Source: Durusdinium trenchii (lineage: Eukaryota; Sar; Dinophyceae; Suessiales; Symbiodiniaceae). From it: a stretch of DNA of 64,000 bases. The DNA is taken from the NCBI GenBank assembly GCA_963970005.1, contig CAXAMN010027417.1, positions 24,422-88,421 on the forward strand. Reading direction: 5' to 3'. This document shows positions 58,801-64,000 of the stretch, piece by piece. The notes under the pieces are model-generated. The model made no database searches. It was not told where the DNA came from and saw nothing but the letters and a program-made list of their open reading frames with translations. The number at the start of each line of letters is the position of its first letter. Positions within the stretch are counted from its first letter, which is position 1. The translations under genes and the position numbers were made by a program.

Positions 58801-61800
58801 ACAAGAATCTACTAGTGTGTATTTATACCCTTTCCGGCCGGTAGAGATGCCCTCCCCAATCGCGGTGCCTTGGCTCTTCAGGCCACCGGGGAAATTTAGT
58901 CAAGTCATGTTACGTTAGTAAATCAGAAAAAGGAACTACACTGGCCCTTAGCAAAGTGAAGCTGTCAGAACTGACAGCCTTCGCAGAAAGAAGACGTTGG
59001 GGGGTGTCTCGATTCGGAGGAAAGCCTGCCTTGCTGGCATGGAAGGGCTGTGAGTCTCAATCACTTATAATTCAGTATATGTGTCAAAAGCTTTTGAATG
59101 GTTGCCTGAGTTACTGCAGGAGTGGTTGAAACGCTTGGAGACCTTCCGCTCCTGGGCCCAGAACGTGGCCAATTGGGGCAAGGCTGGGTCTCCTGCCTCG
59201 AGGGAGTTTCAACTCCGCTCGTTTTCTGCCACTTACTTTGCGAAGGAATCAGCTGGAGTTCAAGATGATGACAGCCGAGCCATGGCAGAGTTCCGACCTT
59301 ACACTCATCAATTGTTGTGTTGTTTTTGAGACGGTTAGTCGTTTGCGGGTGGAATGCAAGTTGCTTCTTTTATCCCCCTGTATATATATATATATATTTA
59401 CACCCTGCGGGTTGTTCCGCCGGCCTTTTCAGCCAATGGTCCCAAGATGCGGATTACCTTTTGCGTCAAGAGGAAAGACAGCAACAGAGCAGAAAAAGTA
59501 ACAGCATCATCCAGAACACAGCTGGAGCAACAGAGGAGCCTACATTGAAATGACGTGCATTATGATACAATAAGAGAACAGGGAGATGAAATTGGGGGAT
59601 GCAAAGTATAGCCTGCCAAGCAAGAAGACAAATTATATGACATGTGACACAATGAGCAAACGTACATAGCATTCCGTCAGACATGATACAAGAGAGTAAT
59701 GAGGACATGTGTGGCATGGGGATTTCCAAGCAGTCTGAGTCTGCAAAAATCGATAGTGCAGGTGCAAAGCCTGAGAAAAACGCATGCAAAGCAGAAGCAC
59801 AATGCATGGACAACGGGAAGAGAAGAACGACGATAAGAAGGAAGCGCACACAACCTTTCACTTTAGCTATGATATATGTGAGCTACATACATTCGGGATG
59901 TTCTTGGGGGGGGGGGGAGTTAGACGAAGCAAAAACTTGCTCCAGAGACACTTTTCTCATTACATATAGATTCAACCTAACTTAAGCTACATACAAGCCA
60001 CATTGATAAAACACGCCGGCGCCCAAGGGCCGGCGGATTCCCGTACGCCTACGAAATCCAATGTTGTCATCAAGGAAGTAGACACAGTGCTTCACCCCCA
60101 GCGTGGCCTTCAACATCCTTCAACTATTCGCAGGCCTCATTTTCTTTGCAAGCTTCATCTCTGCCGGCTTTACCTCCCCAATTTGTGGTTTTGCTTCTTT
60201 GCGGGCTGCACCATGTTGCCTTTGGCCGTTTGGATTAATAATATGAAATATGATATGTGGTATTTTACTGTTCGCTCGTGCCTGGTGTGTGCGTTCCCGG
60301 GTTGTACCATTAATGGGTTATGCTGTGTATAGTTATGACCTAGCACTCTAAGAAGAGTGGCGCTTCTGCAAGCAAGAAGTCTTTCTGCATTACCAAAGGA
60401 ACATACTTAGATAAGGCCTTCATAAACGAAGACACTTGGCCCAAAAGATAGACCTTCAAAGAAGTAGACAAATCAAGATAATAGGACAGCTTTAAATGAA
60501 CACGTGTTGGAGGATGGGACTCTTACAAGGAGCACACTCGACAGCCCTGTGCAATACACACGTGTCAGTCATACTCTGTTTTGGCCCCCCGCCCTTTGTT
60601 CTCAATCATAAATAATATTCAATAAATAGTCCCCGTAGTTACTCAAAGCTTGCAACAAACTATAATATATGTATATATATATACATATACTGTATAGTAT
60701 CCCACACCACCACCTCCCAAAACTTGCAAAGCTCTGCTTGTAATGCAAATCAAACCCACCATCAGAACATGCAGTGCGAAAACCCCTCCCTGTCCTCGAG
60801 ATCGCAGCAGCCGTGCAAGAATGGGACGCTATAAGTCAAAGAAGATCAAAGAAGTATTGAACTTCGGGAATTCTCACTTTTGCACTTGTCGACTTTTGTT
60901 CTTCTTTTGGATCTGGAAGAGGTCTGAGGCCACTGTGTTTGACTTTTCAGTTTTTTACTTTTAAATCTATCGGGGCGGTCTGGGTTTTTCTATATAAGTC
61001 TTCCTGGTTCCGGTCATGCGGGCCGATCTCGGTTTCTTCCATTCGCCTATTGCATTGCCCCAGGTTCAAAAGAAAGCATACCAACTTCCGAACGTCCGGC
61101 GACCAAATCTACTGACAAGGTACAGTGCAGGCTCGACAAAGCAAATCCACACATTGCAAGTGGTGTTGATCCGAATTCCAGCTGTAACTTGGTGAGCCCT
61201 GCTTTTGGATCTTGCTTGATTGAACAAGGCAGCATCAAATCAAGCAGTGGCTTCCACTCAGGCAGTGGTCCTTCCCAACAGATTTCCCGAGCGCTGCGGT
61301 GATGACTGCCTTCCAGCAGCCAGAGGTTCTGGGCTGAAAAATGTGTTTCGACAAAGCATCAAGGGACAGTGCCGGAGGTATGAATGAGCTGCTGACATGT
61401 GGCAATGAATCTCGGACATTTTAGGGAGTCTTTGCGACCTTAAGGTCAAGCGTTATTTAAGGGCTGCCCCTGCCAGCAGTGCAAACATTGTATTTTGACA
61501 TGGCAGCGAGCCAATACAATTTAGGCAAGTCCATTTACTGGAATGTATGATTATACAATAATATATATATAGTTATATATATATGCATTATTACTATATG
61601 CATATATATAACTTGGGCTTTAGCTTTTGCTTGTGCCCGGTGGTGAGCTCAATGATTCAAAAGGCAATTCCGTGGGACAAAAACAAACACATACTTGGCT
61701 GTTTTTCCAGTGAGAGAGGTGCATGAGGGTGAGACATGGTGCGTCTTTGACACTTCTTTATTGGTCATGACAACACGGACTGGTCAGCAGCCACGGATTC

Positions 61801-63226
61801 TGGTAAGACGAAAGCACCACAAGACCAAATTTGCTACGAGTTGGAATGCTTCCTTTGTGCACAGGTCGATCGGAGCTTGGAGCCCTTCAGTTGGGCATCG
61901 GTGGATGTCCAGCGAGTCGTTGTAGGGATGCGCAGCCCGTGGGTTCTGGGAGAGTGAACAGAGTCGGCATGATGTGGATGACATAAGGATGCGTCGTTGA
62001 AATGTTTCTAATAGCTTCTTGTTACTACTAGTAAGGCACCTGTTACTACTAGTAAGGCACTTGTTCCTAATAGCTTTTTGTTACGAGTCGGCATGATGTG
62101 GATGACATGATGCAAATTTGAAGTTGCGTTTCCTTTGCATCCCTGGCACCTCAAAATGTAGAAGCATGGCAATCGAGACACTTTTCGGTGTCTTTCGGTC
62201 ACTTTCCATTTCAAAAAGCTGTGGATGCTTGCCACAAGTTTGCGCTTGTAAGCGGATTTGATTCGCTGGGCCTGCCGCAGGAAACCCAATTGTCAGACAT
62301 AAAACAACATTTTGGAAGTGCGGCACTTGCCACAGAAAGTAGGTGATGTTTGTAGAATGAGAGTCGCAGGAGTGTCAACTTCCGTTTGACATTGCCTTTC
62401 AGAAACACGATTTTGTAGAAGATTTCATGGGGCCGTGCTCAATCGACAAGACAGGATTCCTGGTCCAAATGAGAACCTGGACTTGGAAGGCTTCAGCATA
62501 GGGGTAGAATACCAAGCGTGACTAAGCGATACCAAATTGTGACCAAGCGATACCAAGCGTCCCTGAGGCGAAACTTCAAGCGGCAGACCTCTCAGAGGCA
62601 GGGTATATATGCATTATGAATATATATAGAGTCATCCCGGACTAGGTAGAATATGGTGGTAATGTTAAAGAACAATAGGGAACCGGTCATGTTTTTTGGA
62701 AAGACTCATATTCTATTTACTCCAGAATGGCTTGTATAAATGTATATAGTAATATCAAGGTACTATGGGCTATACGGTGACATAATGCTGGTCATGTTCA
62801 CTGCGAAACAAGCTTATTGTGAACAGCATCACATGCGCTGATAGAGTGTTTCCGGCTCACACTCTTTGTTCGACTCATCGTGCTTGAGCCCCTGGCGAAC
62901 CAGGAGAAGGTCCTGGAACGGCTGGAGCCTGTTTTGAGGCGTTATCAGGAGCCATGTAGCCCATTGAGGGAACTGCTTGGCGGTCCGCAAGTCTCTTTTT
63001 ACTGCAAGGTTCGTTGGTTCGTTGCTAAGGATGCTCCTTAGAGCTCCAGAGCAAGTTGTAGTTGTTGGACCTGTGGGACACGGCAGCCTGGTTCTTCAGT
63101 TTCCAACCTCAGCCTTTCACGCAGGACACCCTGCGACAGCCGCGAATCACTGAGTACTTGCTACCTAGTGCTGGAGATGTTGCCGTGGTTCGGTCCAGCC
63201 GCATGCAAGAGGCGCCAGTGGGATAA
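42978..63226 (+). CDS. ERCC5: XPG/Rad2-family DNA-repair endonuclease, >25 exons
   Basis: XPG cuts 3' of the bubble in nucleotide excision repair, using two nuclease halves (N and I) separated by a long spacer, in the nucleus. Here the N half is read from 42978 to 45243, the spacer from 45583 to 56059, and the I half from 56285 to about 61915, followed by a C-terminal PCNA-box-like segment to 63226. The expected acidic metal ligands are present: Asp in VVAVD and VFVFDG, the Glu residues in APAEAEAQC, the Asp residues in SDDSDVLVFG and the Asp in GCDYTLG. The start ATGGGAGTTCAAG gives MGVQG, as in animal XPG. CCTTGCAG seven bases before it may be a spliced-leader acceptor. The spacer separates this from FEN1/EXO1, which lack it. 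The gene spans about 20 kb, mostly intron. A further Lys/Arg-rich exon near 63.82-63.90 kb could be the true C-terminus. Symbol assigned by family, not by orthology test. Confidence 0.93.
45299..45323 (+). repeat. Single 21-bp minisatellite unit
   Basis: One GGAGGTTGGAGGCCATCGAT unit, just after N-region exon 8, inside the intron. Confidence 0.7.
45583..51866 (+). CDS. XPG-like gene: first part of spacer
   Basis: Exons in order: 45583-45693 (VERLLRNQLQQHLLQAAS, end of the N region); 45829-45873 (DLHATEEDTKAVSSQ); 46031-~46150 (AREDDDPPDAEEDG, acidic); ~46228-46300 (EALPASSSRSRALAEAF); 46663-~46787 (AFRGFMAQRRGISQ); 47772-47828 (EFEQLDPKTKYLLLQRAQE); 48068-48133 (AWFGESRLKAVEAKDDMG; GC donor); 48457-~48480 (VQLEMFL); ~48630-48709 (SRQFAIKSRRRHIRTNKEIE); ~48930-49006 (MAEQASRPAGDLGEMAES); ~49613-49690 (AEREQPQASQAVEEFGQ); 49973-50096 (VESVIGNKGKGKRGRRSK); 50732-50784 (EVETAEDLFGNEFFEAEE); 50950-50991 (AAKRRKVPEPEVFQ, possible NLS); 51789-51866 (DEVEAVEVFSPKRQPP). 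Lengths and phases agree for most. The block from FRGFMAQRR to EIEK matches the moderately conserved start of the XPG spacer; later exons are low-complexity and assigned by composition and splice form only. Confidence 0.75.
47900..48025 (+). repeat. 21-bp units mixed with CTAG-rich modules
   Basis: Several 21-bp units (GGTTGGAGGCCATCGCTACT) alternate with CTAG-type modules (GAAGAAGCTACTAGTAGG, CAGCAAGAAGCTAGTAGC) in an XPG intron, up to about 40 bp before the exon at 48068. Confidence 0.8.
48222..48285 (-). repeat. CTAG-rich repeat after a GA tract
   Basis: A (GA)n tract followed by GCGTTCTTGCTCCTAGTAG, GATGCCAGGAGCCCCTAGTA and TTCTTGTTACTAG, reverse orientation, in an XPG intron. Confidence 0.8.
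49009..49080 (+). repeat. CAG/TAG trinucleotide tract
   Basis: Runs of CAG, AGC and TAG immediately after the candidate exon ending near 49006. It yields Gln- or Ala-rich frames on + and Leu-rich frames on - that are products of the repeat. Confidence 0.8.
51553..51578 (-). repeat. Single 21-bp minisatellite unit, reverse
   Basis: TTAGCGATGGCCTCCAACCT in an XPG intron. Confidence 0.75.
52005..52160. repeat. CTGGTCC minisatellite
   Basis: Tandem units of about 15 bp, GGTCCNCTGGTCCTT with variants, decaying towards 52160. It lies in an XPG intron. Confidence 0.85.
52239..52740 (+). repeat. 320-bp tandem duplication
   Basis: The segment beginning GCGCTGTCTATACTTGATTT at 52239 recurs at 52559, and both copies run in parallel through ACACTCCGACCACCCC-like and TAAGGCCCACSTTCGC-like motifs to about 52400 and 52730. 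Moderately diverged. Confidence 0.8.
52815..53170. repeat. CTA/CTACCA/ACTTCT satellite
   Basis: A long run of CTA, then CTACCA, then ACTTCT and ACTACTGCT units in an XPG intron. It gives Tyr/Thr-rich ORFs on + and Ser-rich ORFs on -, which are not genes. Confidence 0.9.
53355..54425 (+). repeat. About five tandem copies of a 190-290-bp unit with an exon-like core
   Basis: Anchor GGGCTGCACTGCGCCAAGGA (with variants) occurs near 53361, 53550, 53816, 54104 and 54328. Each unit continues through CCCTCACCAG, then an open core reading EPTVPAQAAFVEVL, then a CACTCACAGCCAAAAGGAAG tail. The tail also occurs once at 51880-51915, directly after the exon ending at 51866. The cores sit in the XPG spacer, so the units could be duplicated exon-intron blocks; some have stops or frame changes. 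Confidence 0.8.
54756..56059 (+). CDS. XPG-like gene: last part of spacer
   Basis: Three blocks seem coding. About 54756-54818 reads AKTVAAAAAAAAAPAPRPS after a TCTAG|G acceptor. 55526-55556 reads ELALAETYRS before a GTGAGG donor. 55962-56059 reads RGKGRGHGRNRDPRGEE and then SALGDEELEDSMRR, a Gly/Arg tract plus an acidic tail. The last joins in phase to the I-region exon at 56285. These are low-complexity and cannot be checked by homology, so their place in the mRNA is inferred from position, strand and splice signals. Confidence 0.5.
56285..61915 (+). CDS. XPG-like gene: I-nuclease exons
   Basis: Exons: 56285-56347 (ELEFQRLAAELEDEHRDLRA), 56565-56612 (ARRAKRGADVVTPEMQ), 56976-57035 (ADVEALLEALGIPFVHAPAE), 57224-57259 (AEAQCAFLAEAQ), 57588-57645 (AHLVDAVASDDSDVLVFGA), 57838-57922 (EVYRRMFSED to ALYFTE), 58451-58531 (QDQLIVLAMLLGCDYTLG, VHGVGIVN), 58642-~58680 (LEIVRAYSP), ~59092-59190 (WLPELLQEWLKRLETF), 61064-61093 (FKRKHTNFR), 61262-61325 (QWSFPTDFPSAAVMTAFQQP), 61865-61915 (VDRSLEPFSWASVDVQR). 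All catalytic acids and the helix-hairpin-helix (GVHGVGIVN) are present. Split codons close: for example C|GC restores the Arg after VFGA. Donors after 56612, 57035 and 57922 are GC. All acceptors are AG|G. Order and spacing match animal and plant XPG. Confidence 0.92.
58730..58816 (+). repeat. CTAG-rich interspersed repeat
   Basis: CTACTAGTAACAAAGGGC, CGCTACTAGGAGCAAGGA and TACTAGTAACAAGAATC modules, in an XPG intron. Confidence 0.8.
59376..59400. repeat. TA microsatellite
   Basis: GTATATATATATATATATTT tract in an XPG intron; low information. Confidence 0.8.
61556..61612. repeat. TA-rich palindromic tract
   Basis: Alternating TATATA with ATATGCAT and TGCATATATATAT; self-complementary, in the XPG intron between 61325 and 61865. 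Confidence 0.8.
61962..62108 (-). repeat. CTAG-rich repeat bounded by a 24-bp direct repeat
   Basis: The sequence GAGTCGGCATGA... is identical over 24 bp at 61962-61985 and 62085-62108. Between them lies a CTAG-rich insert (TAGCTTCTTGTTACTACTAG, then a repeated ACTAGTAAGGCAC module, then TAGCTTTTTGTTAC), preceded by about 24 bp of other sequence. Confidence 0.85.
62904..63226 (+). CDS. XPG-like gene: C-terminal exons
   Basis: Exon 62904-62948 reads EKVLERLEPVLRRYQ, the helix that closes the XPG nuclease domain. The intron begins GAGCCA (GA donor) and ends GCAG|G. Exon 63125-63226 reads DTLRQPRITEYLLPSAGD and ends at TAA (63224-63226). QPRITEYL has the form of a PCNA-interacting box (Q-x-x-I-x-x-a-a), and XPG carries such a box at this place. 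An alternative path after SAGD enters RRQWDKEKMQEVHRKASK at 63208-63261 (basic) and would continue downstream, perhaps into a Lys/Arg-rich exon at about 63820-63903. Which C-terminus is used cannot be decided here. Confidence 0.8.
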
Positions 63227-63530
63227 GGAAAAAATGCAAGAGGTCCATCGCAAAGCCAGTAAGGTCCTGCGATGTCCTGAATAAGAATTGACTGGAAGAT
63301 GCTCCATGATATTTTAAAAGAAGGAATGAAGAGTAATGAAGTAAGAAACAGTCTGAAGGTCTAACTGTCTAACTAAAGACAAAGTACCAGCAAAAGCCCC
63401 CTTCAAAAAAGCTAATTTCAATTTTCGGCCCACTCTTCCCCAAGAGGCTTTGCGCGGCTTGCGTGGCGAGTCGCCAGAGCAGGAGGAGTCAGGTGCAGCA
63501 AGCGGCTAGCTGTTTTGAGATCATACTAAG

Positions 63531-63560
63531 TTACTAGCGATGGCCTCCAACCTAAGAGCG
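63531..63560 (-). repeat. Single 21-bp minisatellite unit, reverse
   Basis: CTAGCGATGGCCTCCAACCT, in the last part of the window. Confidence 0.75.
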
Positions 63561-63819
63561 AAAAGCTCAGCAGCTGGCACAGGGTTTCATGCAATTTCCA
63601 TTCTTTGACTGGTGGATGTTTCGTTCTTTGTCCGTACGAGAATGGACTATATAAGTCGACATGTATAGATATATTATAGTTACTGTTTTTGTATGCGGTG
63701 GGTTTGCTCAGAAGGGTCACTTGTGAGAGGGAGATGATTGAAGCGGAATGTCCTGCCCCAATATCGAAGCGGTTGGAAGCATACCTGCCATCCAGAGCTT
63801 GGACCGACTGCGGCATCAG

Positions 63820-63903
63820 GTGTATCTTCCAAAGGGCCAAAGGGCCGACGCAAGGCGCCGGGAGAAGTCGAAGAGGAAACCAGAAATGCCAAGACAGTCA
63901 TAA
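63820..63903 (+). CDS. Candidate final exon, Lys/Arg-rich
   Basis: After GGCATCAG|G the frame reads VYLPKGQRADARRREKSKRK and ends PEMPRQS with TAA at 63901-63903. XPG proteins end in a basic, NLS-rich tail, so this could be the true 3' exon of the gene that begins at 42978. A second frame (VSSKGPKGRRKAPGEVEEET) is also open and protein-like, so the frame is uncertain. Phase with an upstream exon was not verified. Confidence 0.3.
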   Translation: MYLPKGQRADARRREKSKRKPEMPRQS

Positions 63904-64000
63904 CGATCGCAGGAATAGATGTAGGAATAGTGGATAGAGTTTGTCAAAGCTGGGTCCATCTTAAAGCAACGGTGCAAGCCAACAATCCTCACCTGGTTGA

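Noticed and set aside
60015..60045. Short GC-rich hairpin (CGCCGGC / GCCGGCG)
   Set aside because: A seven-bp stem with a short loop in an intron; no T tract or context to support a terminator or structured RNA.
1..64000. tRNA, rRNA or snRNA genes
   Set aside because: I saw no cloverleaf with intact A and B boxes and no rRNA signature while reading. A covariance-model scan was not possible, so absence is not proven.

Overview
The window looks like nuclear DNA of a dinoflagellate, most likely Symbiodiniaceae; the species cannot be told from sequence alone. Four things point there. Protein-coding homology is broken into many short exons. Every acceptor I could place by homology reads AG|G. Donors are a mix of GT, GC and GA. 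Finally, the space between genes is full of short minisatellites and LINE-type retrotransposon sequence. No bacterial operon, Shine-Dalgarno, CRISPR or IS feature is present.

Layout: 1-17.0 kb is gene-poor, with a CATA microsatellite, a 14-bp/CTA composite satellite (12.2-12.84 kb), scattered 21-bp and CTAG-rich repeats, and a few exon-like fragments. At 17081-18790 is an intronless 569-aa protein of unknown function built from four copies of one domain. At 20909-22369 is a complete four-exon gene for acidic ribosomal stalk protein P2, in which all three introns start with GA or GC. At 24.5-30.4 kb a 21-bp minisatellite array flanks an intact 1,424-aa LINE ORF (endonuclease, reverse transcriptase, RNase H-like tail). 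At 32.2-37.2 kb are exons of a prolyl 4-hydroxylase-type 2-oxoglutarate/Fe(II) dioxygenase, with an antisense LINE RNase H remnant inside an intron.

From 42978 to about 63.2 kb (perhaps 63.9 kb) runs one very large gene for an XPG/Rad2 (ERCC5-like) DNA-repair endonuclease. Both nuclease halves, an acidic/low-complexity spacer and a C-terminal PCNA-interaction-like motif can be read exon by exon. Its introns carry CTA satellites, a CTGGTCC minisatellite, and a tandem duplication at 53.3-54.4 kb that contains exon-like sequence.

All recognised genes and the LINE are on the + strand, which fits the unidirectional gene blocks known in dinoflagellates. The genes are not functionally linked: ribosome stalk, protein hydroxylation and nucleotide excision repair. 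Exon limits come from reading the translation against remembered family motifs and checking phase and splice dinucleotides. No transcript was available, so individual boundaries remain inferences.
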